Below are positions 1-8,914 of a DNA stretch of 64,000 nt, piece by piece (within the stretch, counting starts at the first letter, position 1; each line of letters starts with the position of its first letter). The position numbers and the translations under genes are program-made. The notes below the pieces were generated by a model that was given only the letters and a program-made list of their open reading frames with translations, had not been told where the DNA came from and searched no databases. This DNA is from Paraburkholderia caribensis (GTDB lineage Bacteria > Pseudomonadota > Gammaproteobacteria > Burkholderiales > Burkholderiaceae): positions 3,624,146-3,688,145 of the forward strand of contig NZ_CP026101.1 in assembly GCF_002902945.1 (NCBI RefSeq). The letters are read 5' to 3'.

Positions 1-86
1 ATCTTCACCTGCGCCATCGCAGCACTTGCGCCGCACACCATCGCCATCGCGATTGCGGTACGGACCCATTGTTTTGTCGTTTTCAT
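1..86 (-). CDS. N-terminus of a secreted protein, probably an ABC substrate-binding protein (partial)
   Basis: Only the first 28 residues are present; the gene runs off the left edge. They form a typical Sec signal peptide: basic start (MKTTKQWVR), a hydrophobic Ala/Met-rich core, and a likely cleavage after AAMA before QVK. The start at 86 is preceded by GGAGACA at the right distance. The next two secreted proteins to the right are periplasmic binding proteins with similar leaders, so a third binding protein is the most likely identity, but that is inference from context. From 87 to about 280 I see no gene; an 8-bp inverted repeat ATTGCACG/CGTGCAAT lies at 253-288. Confidence 0.6.
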   Translation of the reverse strand, partial: MKTTKQWVRTAIAMAMVCGASAAMAQVK

Positions 87-288
87 TGCTTGTCTCCAAA
101 CGCTTTAAATGCGTGTTGTAATCCGGTTCGAGAACCGGGTAACTGAATCTAGTTATCGGGTATAAGCCTGCCAAGCATGGTTTTCCCTGCTCGTTGCAAT
201 TGCGTCAAACCTCAAACACAGGCTCTACCGCTTTAGTCGTCTCCCCTGCACATTGCACGGCTTTTTATTCAGACATCTCGCGTGCAAT

Positions 289-321
289 AAAAAAGACGCG
301 TCAACTGCTCGCGTCTTTTTT
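289..321 (-). terminator. Rho-independent terminator of the substrate-binding protein gene
   Basis: AAAAAAGACGCG and CGCGTCTTTTTT form a perfect 12-bp stem with a 9-nt loop. It lies 30 bp past the stop of the minus-strand binding-protein gene. A/T runs on both sides let it work in either direction. Confidence 0.85.
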
Positions 322-350
322 GTGAATTGGAATTCGTTAATTCGCCTCGT

Positions 351-1517
351 TTAATCGGAAGCAAGCTTCCATTTGCCGTCGACGATTTGCACCATCACAC
401 GTGCACGCTGATCGAGACCCGCGTGATCGTTCGCGCTCATGTTGAAGATGCCGTGCGAGCCAGGCAGATCTTTCGTGTCTTCGAGCGCGGCGCGCAGTGC
501 TTCGCGGAATTGCGGCGTACCGGGCTGGCCCTTCTTCAACGCGATGGGAATGGCGTGCTGCAGAAGCAGGCCCGCGTCCCACGCGTGACCGCCGAACGTC
601 GAGATCGAGCCCGCGCCGTTGGCGCCTTCATACGCGCGCTTGTACGCGAGGGAAGCCTTCTTCACAGGATTCGAATCGGGCAGTTGATCGGCGACGAGCA
701 GCGGACCAGCGGGCAGATACGTGCCTTCGCAATCCTTGCCGCACACGCGCAGGAAGTCGTTATTCGCGACGCCGTGCGTCTGATAGTACTTGCCCTTGAA
801 GCCGCGTTCGCGCAGCGTCTTTTCGGGCAATGCGGCAGGCGTGCCCGCGCCGGCGATCAGCACGGCATCCGGGTTCTGCGACATCATCTTGAGCACCTGG
901 CCCGTCACGGACGCATCGTTGCGCGCGAAACGTTCATTCGCGACGACCTTGATTTTCTTGAGATCGGCAGCCTTGCTGAACTCCTTGAACCAGCTCTCGC
1001 CGTAGGCGTCCGAGAAGCCGATGAATGCCACCGACTTCACGCCGTGGTTCGACATGTGCTGCGCGATGGCTGTCGCCATCAGGATGTCGTTCTGCGGCGT
1101 CTTGAAGACCCACGAGCGCTTCGGGTCCATCGGCTCGACGATCGATGCCGCCGCGGCCATCGAGATCATCGGCGTTTGCGTTTCGTTGGCGATGTCGATC
1201 ATGGCCAGCGAGTTCGGCACGACGGTCGAGCCGATCAGCGCGTCGACGTGATCTTCACTGGTGAGCTTGCGTGCGTTCTTGACGGCTTGCGTCGAATCGG
1301 TCGCATCGTCGAGAACGATGTAGTCGATCTTCTGGCCCGCGATTTCCTTCGGCAGAAGCGCGCTGGTGTTCTTCTCCGGAATGCCGAGCGAGGCTGCGGG
1401 CCCCGTCGCCGACACCGTCATGCCGATTTTCACGTCCGCGAATGCCGCGCCGCTATAGGTTGCGCACACGCCTGCCGCGACGAGTGCCGCGCTGATCCAC
1501 CGCAATGCCGACTTCAT
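351..1517 (-). CDS. ABC transporter periplasmic substrate-binding protein (LivK-like, Peripla_BP_6)
   Basis: This 388-residue protein has a signal peptide with probable cleavage after AAFA and the two-lobed periplasmic binding fold of the branched-chain amino acid/amide family. Its mature start, DVKIGMTVSATGPAASLG, is the usual first strand and ligand loop, and IGSTVVPNS and TPMISMAAA match the second ligand-binding segment. RBS GAGGAG precedes the ATG. It stands alone between two terminators with no permease or ATPase of its own, so it may feed the LivFGHM-like transporter upstream or serve an unlinked one. The ligand cannot be read from sequence; amino acids or aromatic acids are typical of the family. 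Confidence 0.88.
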   Translation of the reverse strand: MKSALRWISAALVAAGVCATYSGAAFADVKIGMTVSATGPAASLGIPEKNTSALLPKEIAGQKIDYIVLDDATDSTQAVKNARKLTSEDHVDALIGSTVVPNSLAMIDIANETQTPMISMAAAASIVEPMDPKRSWVFKTPQNDILMATAIAQHMSNHGVKSVAFIGFSDAYGESWFKEFSKAADLKKIKVVANERFARNDASVTGQVLKMMSQNPDAVLIAGAGTPAALPEKTLRERGFKGKYYQTHGVANNDFLRVCGKDCEGTYLPAGPLLVADQLPDSNPVKKASLAYKRAYEGANGAGSISTFGGHAWDAGLLLQHAIPIALKKGQPGTPQFREALRAALEDTKDLPGSHGIFNMSANDHAGLDQRARVMVQIVDGKWKLASD

Positions 1518-2010
1518 TCCGCTCCTCTACGCCCCGATGTTCGAATGGATTCGAATGTCCCAAAGGCCGACCCGATGGTCGGCGAATGGCGAGTGTAGCG
1601 GACCCATACCGCAGGCGGCAAGCGCTTTGAAGGCTTTGAATCTTTGGGGAAAAGCGGCGGGCGTAGTGTGAGAGAAAACGCCAGATTTACAATGCCGTGC
1701 GGCCCAGGAAGGCGCGCTGAAGAAGATGAGTTTTGAACGGAAAAAGTAAAAAGCGCTGTTGGATTTCGTCCAACAGCGCTTTTGTATGGGCACTTATGCG
1801 CCTCATGTCTCCTCGTTCTCCACCTGCAAAATTCGGTGCATCAGAACTGTGTGAAGATTAAACGGGGGACGCTTCACGAGCAACTAGCATTTACCCTAGT
1901 GGTGCAGCGCCGCACAGAAATGGGGCGCATTCTTGTAGTTTCGCTCCATGTTCGCGTCATTTCGCGGCGGCTACCGGTTATTTCGGATCGCAAACTGATT
2001 TCTACCCGGT
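1518..2010. other. Intergenic region between the orphan binding protein and livM
   Basis: No credible gene is seen. The region holds the livM-side terminator (1749-1783) and presumably the minus-strand promoter of the binding-protein gene. Two small dyads stand out: ACTAG-N8-CTAGT around 1881-1898, and GTGC-N6-GCAC shortly after it. Either could be a regulator site; neither is assigned. Confidence 0.5.
1749..1783 (-). terminator. Rho-independent terminator downstream of the liv-type operon
   Basis: GCGCTGTTGGA and TCCAACAGCGC form a perfect 11-bp stem with a 5-nt loop, flanked by A and T runs. It lies downstream of livM on the minus strand and upstream of the separate binding-protein gene, insulating the two transcription units. 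Confidence 0.8.
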
Positions 2011-2985
2011 TCAGGCACGCAACGGTTTGACCCGTTGCACGATCTCGCCGACGATGCCGCGCCGGAACGCCAGCACGCACGCGATGAAAATAAGGCCCGT
2101 GACGATCGTCGCCGACTCGCCGAGTGATCGGAACCACTCAACACCCGTCACCGACGCCAGCCCACTGCCGATATCGCCAAGCCGGTCCTCGAGCGCGACG
2201 ATCAACGCGGCGCCGAGCAACGGCCCGAACAGCGTGCCCATGCCGCCCACCAGCGTCATCAGTACGACGAGGCCCGACATCGTCCAGTAGGCGTCGCCGA
2301 GCGTTTCAAAGCCCAGCACCAGCACCTTGAGCGAGCCGGCAAGACCTGCCAGCCCCGCCGACAGAATGAACGCCAGCAGCTTGAAGCGGTTCGTATCATA
2401 GCCGAGCGAGATCGCGCGGGGCTCGTTCTCCTTGATCGCGATCAGCACCTGCCCGAACGGCGAATGGACGATCCGCACAATCAGCAGGAACGCGAGCACC
2501 ATCACGGCCAGCACGACGAAGTACAGCGTCAGATCGGAAGACAGGCTCAACGCGCCGAACAGTTTGCCGCGCGGCACGCCTTGCAGGCCATCTTCGCCGT
2601 GCGTGAACGGCGCCTGCAGGAACACGAAGTAGACCATCTGCGCGAGCGCGAGCGTCACCATGGCGAAGTAGATGCCCTGCCGGCGGATGGCGAACAGACC
2701 GACGACAAAGCCCAGCAGCGTCGCCGCCGCCACGCCCGCTATGACGCCGAGTTCAGGCGACATGCCGAGCGTCTGGATCGCGTAACCGGTGACGTAGCCC
2801 GCCGATGCGAGAAACATCGCGTGTCCGAACGACAGCAGGCCCGTATAGCCAATCAGCAGATTGAATGCGGCCGCGAACAGCGCAAAGCACAACACCTTCA
2901 TCACGAACACGGGATACGCGCCGACAAACGGTGCAACGATGAGCCCGATCAGCAGCAGAACGTAGAGCGCTTTTCTCTGCATCAT
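2011..2985 (-). CDS. livM: Branched-chain amino acid ABC transporter permease LivM-type
   Basis: This 324-residue inner-membrane permease has about 8-10 hydrophobic segments. It carries the LivM hallmarks NLLIGYTGLLSFGHAMF near the N-terminus and the EAA-like loop IKENEPRAISLGYD near residue 210, which contacts the ATPases. The start ATG at 2985 overlaps the livH stop as ATGA, so translation is probably coupled. It is the last gene of the livG-livF-SBP-livH-livM unit. An upstream extension of this frame runs through livH and is not coding. The LivM family assignment is firm; the substrate is inferred only from family. Confidence 0.92.
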   Translation of the reverse strand: MMQRKALYVLLLIGLIVAPFVGAYPVFVMKVLCFALFAAAFNLLIGYTGLLSFGHAMFLASAGYVTGYAIQTLGMSPELGVIAGVAAATLLGFVVGLFAIRRQGIYFAMVTLALAQMVYFVFLQAPFTHGEDGLQGVPRGKLFGALSLSSDLTLYFVVLAVMVLAFLLIVRIVHSPFGQVLIAIKENEPRAISLGYDTNRFKLLAFILSAGLAGLAGSLKVLVLGFETLGDAYWTMSGLVVLMTLVGGMGTLFGPLLGAALIVALEDRLGDIGSGLASVTGVEWFRSLGESATIVTGLIFIACVLAFRRGIVGEIVQRVKPLRA

Positions 2986-3866
2986 TTTTCCTTGCCGAAG
3001 AGACCTGCCGGACGCACCAGCAATACGAGCGCCATGATCACGAAGACCACGGTCGCCGACGCTTCCGGATAGAACACACGTGTGAACCCTTCGATCACGC
3101 CCAGCAAAAGGCCCGTGAGAATCGAACCCATGATCGAGCCCATGCCGCCGATCACCACGACCGCGAACACCGTGATGATCATCGGCTGGCCCATCAGCGG
3201 CGAGACCTGGATCACGGGTGCCGCGAGCACGCCGGCAAACGCGGCCAGCGCGACGCCGAAGCCGTACGTGAGCGTGACCATCATCGGTACGTTCACGCCG
3301 AATGCCTCGACGAGCTTCGGGTTCTCCGTGCCCGCGCGCAAATACGCGCCAAGACGCGTCTTCTCGATCACGAACCACGTCGCGAAGCACACCATCAGCG
3401 ACGCGACGACCACCCACGCGCGATAGTTCGGCAGGAACATGAAGCCAAGATTGGTTGCGCCTGCAAGCGCCGACGGCACGTCGTACGGCTGCCCTGACGA
3501 ACCGTAGATCGAATGGAACACGCCTTCGACGACGAGCGTGAGCCCGAACGTGAGCAACAGGCCATAGAGGTGATCGAGCTTGTACAGCCAGCGCAGCATC
3601 GAGCGTTCGATCACGATGCCGAACAGCCCGACGAGCACGGGCGCGAGCACCAGCATCACCCAGTACGGCAGACTGAAATACGACAGGCCCATCCATGTGA
3701 GCATCGCGCCCAGCATGAACAACGCGCCGTGCGCGAAGTTGATCACGTTGAGCAGACCGAAGATCACCGCCAGCCCCAGACTCAGGATCGCGTAGAACGA
3801 ACCGTTCACGAGACCGAGCAGCAACTGGCTGAGCATCGCCGGTAGCGGAATGCCAAAGATATCCAT
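2982..3866 (-). CDS. livH: Branched-chain amino acid ABC transporter permease LivH-type
   Basis: This 294-residue polytopic permease shows NGSFYAILSLGLAVIFGLLN followed by NFAHGA, the classic LivH N-terminal signature, and GTENPKLVEAFGVN in the cytoplasmic loop that meets the ATPases. The ATG at 3866 places the first membrane segment where the family has it. A GTG at 3902 would add 12 residues and has no better ribosome site. It partners LivM to form the membrane channel and lies about 90 bp downstream of the binding-protein gene. Confidence 0.92.
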   Translation of the reverse strand: MDIFGIPLPAMLSQLLLGLVNGSFYAILSLGLAVIFGLLNVINFAHGALFMLGAMLTWMGLSYFSLPYWVMLVLAPVLVGLFGIVIERSMLRWLYKLDHLYGLLLTFGLTLVVEGVFHSIYGSSGQPYDVPSALAGATNLGFMFLPNYRAWVVVASLMVCFATWFVIEKTRLGAYLRAGTENPKLVEAFGVNVPMMVTLTYGFGVALAAFAGVLAAPVIQVSPLMGQPMIITVFAVVVIGGMGSIMGSILTGLLLGVIEGFTRVFYPEASATVVFVIMALVLLVRPAGLFGKEK

Positions 3867-3959
3867 TGAATCCGCCGTCAGAATAATATCGACGCAGTTC
3901 ACTCACGAGACACAACGGGCGGCGCTGCGCCGCCCGTTACATTCCCCGCTGCGAACCGC

Positions 3960-5177
3960 TTACTTCCAGAGCGCGCAGCGCGTCTCCGCTTTCGTTCCGA
4001 ATGCCTGATCGCCAGGAATCGTCGCGGTGATCTTGTAGTAATCCCACGGCTCTTTCGATTCCGACGGCTTCTTCACTTCCATCAGGTACATGTCGTGGAT
4101 CATGCTGCCGTCCTGACGGATGTAGCCCTTCGCGTAGAAATCGTCGATCTTCGCCTTGTGCAGCTGATCCATCACCTTGTCACTGTCGGTCGTGCCAGCT
4201 GCCTGCACGGCCTTCAGATACGTGGTGACGGCCGAATAGTCCGCTGCCTGCAAACTGGTCGGCATCTTCTTCATCTTGTCGAAGTAGCGCTGCGCCCACT
4301 TGCGGGTATTGGCGTCCTTGTTCCAATACCAGCTATCGGTGGCGACGAGGCCCTGCGTCGTTTCAAGTCCGAGGCTGTGGATGTCGGTCAGGAAGATCAG
4401 CAGCGCGGCGATCTTCATCGACTTCGTCACGCCGAATTCCTTGGCGGCCTTGATCGCGTTGATGGTGTCGCCGCCCGCATTCGCGAGACCCAGCACCTGC
4501 GCCTTCGATCCTTGAGCCTGCAACAGGAACGACGAGAAGTCCGATGCCGACAACGGATGACGCACCGTGCCGAGCACCTGTCCGCCATTCGCCTTGACCA
4601 CGTCCGACGTGTTCTTTTCGAGCGCCTTGCCGAACGCGTAATCCGCCGTCAGAAAGTACCAGGTCTTGCCGCCCTGCTTCGTGACGGCCGAGCCCGTGCC
4701 TTTTGCGAGCGCCATCGTGTCGTACGCGTAGTGCACCGTGTACGGCGTGCATTGCTCGTTGGTGAGGTTGTCCGCGCCCGCGCCGATGTTGATGTACGGC
4801 ACCTTCTTTTCGCCCGCAACCTGATTGGTCGACAACGCAGTGGCCGAGTTCGTGCCGCCGATGATCACGTTGACGCCGTCGCGGTCGATCCATTCACGCG
4901 CCCGCGAAGCAGCAATGTCCGCCTTGTTCTGGTGATCGGCGTAGACCAGTTCGACCGGCTTGCCATTGACCTTGCCGCCGAAATCGGCAATCGCCATGCG
5001 GATCGCTTCGAGGCCACCCTGGCCATCGATATCCGCATACAGACCGGACAGATCAGTGATGTAGCCAATCTTGACGGTCGCGCCATCGGCAGCCTGTGCG
5101 CTGCCCGCAGCGAACATCGTGCCCGCAGCGGCCGCAAAGCAGACTGCTGACAATCTGGCGAAGTTCTTCAGTTTCAT
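3960..5177 (-). CDS. ABC transporter substrate-binding protein (LivK-like) of the liv-type operon
   Basis: This 405-residue periplasmic binding protein has a signal peptide with likely cleavage after AQA before ADGATVKIGYI. It is a type-I fold: ITDLSGLYADIDGQ is the first ligand loop and IIGGTNSATAL the second. Cysteines in NEQCTPY and ETRCALW may form a disulphide. The start is fixed by AGGAGACA seven bases before ATG. It sits between livF and livH, so it is the dedicated receptor of this transporter. Related proteins bind amino acids, amides or aromatic acids; which one applies here is not visible. Confidence 0.9.
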   Translation of the reverse strand: MKLKNFARLSAVCFAAAAGTMFAAGSAQAADGATVKIGYITDLSGLYADIDGQGGLEAIRMAIADFGGKVNGKPVELVYADHQNKADIAASRAREWIDRDGVNVIIGGTNSATALSTNQVAGEKKVPYINIGAGADNLTNEQCTPYTVHYAYDTMALAKGTGSAVTKQGGKTWYFLTADYAFGKALEKNTSDVVKANGGQVLGTVRHPLSASDFSSFLLQAQGSKAQVLGLANAGGDTINAIKAAKEFGVTKSMKIAALLIFLTDIHSLGLETTQGLVATDSWYWNKDANTRKWAQRYFDKMKKMPTSLQAADYSAVTTYLKAVQAAGTTDSDKVMDQLHKAKIDDFYAKGYIRQDGSMIHDMYLMEVKKPSESKEPWDYYKITATIPGDQAFGTKAETRCALWK

Positions 5178-5284
5178 GCGTGTCTCCTGTTTCCATGCTT
5201 GTGGTTATCAGAGGCATCTGGGTGTGTCGTGCGTCGCAGTTCCCATGACGACCCCGATTTCTGGTCGGGATGCGTCCACCCCAC

Positions 5285-6040
5285 TTAGACGCCGAGCAAA
5301 TCGTGCAGCACCGGCATTTTGCTTTCGAGTTCCTTTGCACCGAAATGCTCGACGATGCGTCCATGCTCCATCACATAGAAACGATCGGCGAGCGGCGCGG
5401 CGAAGCGGAAGTTCTGTTCGACCATCACGATGGTGTAGCCGCGCGCCTTCAGCGTCACGATCATGCGCGCGAGCGCCTGCACGATCACGGGGGCAAGGCC
5501 TTCGGAAATTTCATCGAGCAGTAAGAGGTTCGCGCCCGTGCGCAGGATGCGCGCGACGGCCAGCATCTGTTGCTCGCCGCCCGATAGACGCGTCCCCTGG
5601 CTCATGCGCCGTTCCTGGAGATTGGGAAACATCTGGTAGATCTCGTCGATGGACATCATCAACGACTTGTCGCCGACGGGCGGCGGCAGCATCAGATTTT
5701 CTTCGCACGACAGGCTCGAAAAGATGCCGCGCTCTTCGGGGCAATAACCGACGCCGCAATGCGCGATCCGATGCGTCGCCATCGAAATGGTCTCGCGTCC
5801 ACCGACGCGGATCGAACCCGTGCGTCGTCCCGTCAGGCCCATGATCGCGCGCAGCGTCGTGGTGCGGCCCGCGCCATTGCGGCCGAGCAGCGTGACGACC
5901 TCACCGCGGCTGACGGTCAGATCGACGCCATGCAGGATGTGCGATTCGCCGTACCATGCCTGCAGCCCCGCTATTTCCAGCGCGGGCTCGCCGCTCACCA
6001 CACTGACCGATGCGTCTTCCTGTTCGCTCACTGTGCTCAT
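5285..6040 (-). CDS. livF: ABC transporter ATP-binding protein LivF-type with Arg in Walker A
   Basis: This 251-residue ATPase has a Walker A at residues 53-61, signature LSGGEQ at 152-157, and Walker B LLLLDE with catalytic Glu177. The start overlaps the livG stop by 4 bp (ATGA), so the two ATPases are translationally coupled. The Walker A reads GRNGAGRTT: the codon is CGC, so the invariant phosphate-binding Lys is Arg59. The other motifs are intact and LivG keeps a normal Lys, so the pair may hydrolyse ATP asymmetrically. Family assignment is firm; the effect of the substitution is inference. Confidence 0.92.
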   Translation of the reverse strand: MSTVSEQEDASVSVVSGEPALEIAGLQAWYGESHILHGVDLTVSRGEVVTLLGRNGAGRTTTLRAIMGLTGRRTGSIRVGGRETISMATHRIAHCGVGYCPEERGIFSSLSCEENLMLPPPVGDKSLMMSIDEIYQMFPNLQERRMSQGTRLSGGEQQMLAVARILRTGANLLLLDEISEGLAPVIVQALARMIVTLKARGYTIVMVEQNFRFAAPLADRFYVMEHGRIVEHFGAKELESKMPVLHDLLGV

Positions 6041-6816
6041 GCATGCGCTCCGGCAAGCGCCGCGTCCGCACTGCCCATATAGGCCTGCATGACCAGCGGG
6101 TTCTTCGAGACTTCCGCGTACGTGCCTTCGGCGAGCACCTCGCCGCGTTGCAGGACGGTAATCGTGTCGGAGATGCCGGCTATCACATTCATGTTGTGTT
6201 CGACCATCAGGATCGTGCGACCCGCCGATACTTTTTTGATCAGCGCCGTCACGCGGTCAACGTCTTCATGTCCCATGCCTTGCGTCGGTTCGTCGAGCAG
6301 CATCAGTTCGGGTTCCATGCCGAGCGTCGTGGCGATTTCGAGCGCGCGCTTGCGGCCATATGAGAGTTCAACGGCGGGTACGTCGGCGAAATCGGTCAAG
6401 CCCACTTGCGTGAGCAGATCGATCGCCCGGTCGTCGAGTTGACGCAATGTGCGCTCGCTTCTCCAGAAATGAAACGCCGAGCCGAGCTGACGTTGAAGAC
6501 CCACGCGAACGTTCTGCAATGCCGTCAGATGCGGAAATACAGCGGAAATCTGAAACGAGCGGATGATGCCGCGACGCGCGACCTGCGCAGGACGTTCGCC
6601 CGTGATGTCGATGCCGTCAAAGACGATCTGACCCGCAGTGGGCACGAGAAACTTGGTGAGCAGATTGAAGCAGGTGGTCTTGCCTGCGCCGTTCGGGCCG
6701 ATGAGCGCATGGATCGAACCGCGCTTCACGCGCAGGTTCACACCGTTGACTGCGGTAAAACCCTTGAACTCACGAGTGAGCCCGCGCGTTTCGAGTATCG
6801 TATCGCCGAGAATCAT
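6037..6816 (-). CDS. livG: ABC transporter ATP-binding protein LivG-type
   Basis: This 259-residue ATPase has canonical Walker A GPNGAGKTT at residues 40-48, the LivG-style signature LSYGRKRALEIA, and Walker B LMLLDEPTQGM. It is the first gene of the operon and pairs with LivF below LivH/LivM. I place the start at the ATG at 6816 because GGAAGGG lies just before it. An in-frame ATG at 6828 adds four residues (MEGN) but has no ribosome site. About 230 bp upstream is free of genes and holds regulatory-looking repeats. Confidence 0.92.
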   Translation of the reverse strand: MILGDTILETRGLTREFKGFTAVNGVNLRVKRGSIHALIGPNGAGKTTCFNLLTKFLVPTAGQIVFDGIDITGERPAQVARRGIIRSFQISAVFPHLTALQNVRVGLQRQLGSAFHFWRSERTLRQLDDRAIDLLTQVGLTDFADVPAVELSYGRKRALEIATTLGMEPELMLLDEPTQGMGHEDVDRVTALIKKVSAGRTILMVEHNMNVIAGISDTITVLQRGEVLAEGTYAEVSKNPLVMQAYMGSADAALAGAHA

Positions 6817-6888
6817 GTTCCCTTCCATGCGAAGTAAGGCGAAGCATTACCGCGTTTTATTCCGCGCTGAAACGGCGCGACTGTTATT

Positions 6889-6928
6889 GGCGATGACACC
6901 CCCGTGCCAATCGTGGCGTGGTGCACCA
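6889..6928 (-). promoter_or_regulatory. Possible sigma54/NtrC-type control region upstream of livG
   Basis: On the minus strand TTGGCACGG (6902-6910) matches the sigma54 -24 element perfectly. The expected -12 element reads TGTCAT instead of TTGCAT, so the critical G is displaced. TGGTGCACCA at 6919-6928 is a perfect palindrome built from the NtrC half-site GCACCA, and another GCACCA occurs around 6945. Transcription would begin about 50 bp before livG. Nitrogen control of amino-acid uptake would make sense, but the weak -12 makes this tentative. Confidence 0.3.
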
Positions 6929-7060
6929 ATGCGGACGGTAATCCATGCCGCACCACGCAGCATGGATGCCATTGTCGCGCCAATGATGCAGCGCAATCAT
7001 TGGGATTTGCACTTAGTGTTTAATGCGACCTTCACCACGCAAAACGTTAAACGTTGCGTG

Positions 7061-8755
7061 TCATGCAACGGACATCGGCGACGCGGTGTGGGTTTCGATG
7101 GTTTGACTGTCTCTTCGCGCACGGCGGTCGGCGCGAATCATGTCGCTCGCACGTTCCGCGATCATCAGTGTCGGCGAGTTCGTGTTGCCTGAGGTGATGG
7201 TGGGCATCACGGACGCGTCGACCACGCGCAACCCTTCGACACCGATCACGCGCAAGCGGCTATCGACGACAGCGCCGGGATCATTCGATGTGCCCATCCG
7301 GCATGTGCCGACGGGATGGAAAATAGTTGTACCGACTTGCCCCGCCGCGATCTGCAATTCTTCCTCGGTCTGAAACTGGATGCCGGGCAAGATTTCTTCG
7401 GGCCGATAGGGTTTCAAGGCAGGCGCGGCTGCAATGCGGCGCGTGAGACGCAGCGCATTCGCAGCGACGTGACGGTCGTAATCGGTGGACAGATAGTTCG
7501 GCGCAATCAGGGGCGCCACGTGCGGGTCGCGCGATTCGATGTGCACGCTGCCACGCGAAGTCGGACGCAAATGACACACCGACGCCGTGAACGCGTTGAA
7601 GCGATGCAAGGGATCACCGAACTTGTCGAGTGAAAGCGGCTGCACGTGATACTCGAGATCGGAACGCGTCAAAGATATGTCGTTCACATCGGACTTCGCA
7701 AATGCGCCTAGTTGCGACGGCGACATCGACATCGGCCCGCTTTGCATCAGCAGGTACTGCAGCCCGATCATCATCTTGCCCCACCAGTGCGCGGAGGCCG
7801 TATTCAATGTGCGCACGCCATGCACCTTATACGCCATGCGCAATTGCAAATGGTCCTGAAGATTTTCGCCTACGCCACGCAGATCGTTCACGACCTCGAT
7901 GCCGAGATTCTGCAGACGCGCGCCATTGCCGATGCCCGACAGTTCGAGCAGTTGCGGCGAGTTCACTGCGCCTGAACTCATGATGACTTCGATGCGCGCC
8001 TTCGCGATGTACTCGACATCGCCGCCACGATATTCGACACCGGCGCAGCGCTTGCCTTCGAATACGACGCGCTGTGTGTGCGCGCCCGTGATGACGGTGA
8101 GATTCGGCCGCTGCATCGCTGGCCGCAAAAAAGCCTTCGATGCATTCCAGCGAATGCCGCGCTTCTGGTTCACGTCGAAATAGCCGACGCCCGTGTTGTC
8201 GCCGCGATTGAAATCGTCTGTGGCGGGAATACCGGTTTCTTGCGCGGCTTCGGAGAACTTCTCAAGAATCTTCCATTTGAGGCGCTGCTTTTCCACACGC
8301 CATTGACCGCCCGCGCCGTGGAATTCGTTTGCGCCGCCATGATGATCTTCGCTGCGTTTGAAGACAGGCAGCACGGCATCCCACGACCACGACGAATCGC
8401 CCGTCACACGCGCCCATTCGTCGTAGTCTTCGCGCTGCCCGCGCATATAGATCATGCCGTTGATCGACGAGCAGCCGCCCAATACGCGGCCTCGCGGATA
8501 CGACAACGCACGTCCGTTGAGGCCGGGTTCCGCCTGCGTTTTATAGAGCCAATCGGTGCGCGGATTGCCGATGCAATAGAGGTAGCCGACGGGCACGTGA
8601 ATCCAGTGGTAATCATCCTTGCCGCCTGCTTCGAGCAGCAACACGGTGACGTCGGGATCTTCGGTCAGGCGATTCGCAAGCACACAGCCCGCCGTGCCCG
8701 CACCGACCACGATGTAGTCGAATTCGCCTTCGAGTTTTCTTGCTGTCGTGCTCAC
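7061..8755 (-). CDS. GMC family FAD-dependent alcohol/choline dehydrogenase
   Basis: This 564-residue GMC oxidoreductase has the N-terminal ADP-binding motif VVGAGTAGCVLANRL (about 16-30), the GMC signature around YPRGRVLGGCSSINGM, and the C-terminal active-site HPVGTCRMG with a later GNTNSPT segment. It oxidises a primary alcohol using FAD; the nearest named relatives are choline dehydrogenases (BetA), but the substrate is not determined. The start is a GTG at 8755, chosen because AAGGAGACAAG precedes it; upstream ATG codons lack a ribosome site. It follows mmsA in the same direction, suggesting an alcohol-to-aldehyde-to-acyl-CoA route. Confidence 0.85.
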   Translation of the reverse strand: MSTTARKLEGEFDYIVVGAGTAGCVLANRLTEDPDVTVLLLEAGGKDDYHWIHVPVGYLYCIGNPRTDWLYKTQAEPGLNGRALSYPRGRVLGGCSSINGMIYMRGQREDYDEWARVTGDSSWSWDAVLPVFKRSEDHHGGANEFHGAGGQWRVEKQRLKWKILEKFSEAAQETGIPATDDFNRGDNTGVGYFDVNQKRGIRWNASKAFLRPAMQRPNLTVITGAHTQRVVFEGKRCAGVEYRGGDVEYIAKARIEVIMSSGAVNSPQLLELSGIGNGARLQNLGIEVVNDLRGVGENLQDHLQLRMAYKVHGVRTLNTASAHWWGKMMIGLQYLLMQSGPMSMSPSQLGAFAKSDVNDISLTRSDLEYHVQPLSLDKFGDPLHRFNAFTASVCHLRPTSRGSVHIESRDPHVAPLIAPNYLSTDYDRHVAANALRLTRRIAAAPALKPYRPEEILPGIQFQTEEELQIAAGQVGTTIFHPVGTCRMGTSNDPGAVVDSRLRVIGVEGLRVVDASVMPTITSGNTNSPTLMIAERASDMIRADRRARRDSQTIETHTASPMSVA

Positions 8756-8914
8756 CCTTGTCTCCTTCGCATGGCCACCTTGCATGGCATCTGTTTGCGC
8801 TTTGAGCGTTCGTGCCGCTACTGTTTTTTGTTTATCAACACCACACGCGCGATGCGCACGGCACTGCGCTATTGAAAGCACAATGCCGCGGCCATTCCAA
8901 GCTGCTGATTCGTG

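Noticed and set aside
327..1598. 423-codon plus-strand open frame opposite the binding-protein gene
   Set aside because: Exact antisense of a clear periplasmic binding protein; product is Arg/His-rich, without a ribosome site or recognisable domain. High-GC DNA gives long empty frames like this.
1876..1930. PhaR- or catabolite-type operator in the livM-SBP gap
   Set aside because: The dyads ACTAG/CTAGT and GTGC/GCAC are short and not placed at a clear promoter; no regulator can be named.
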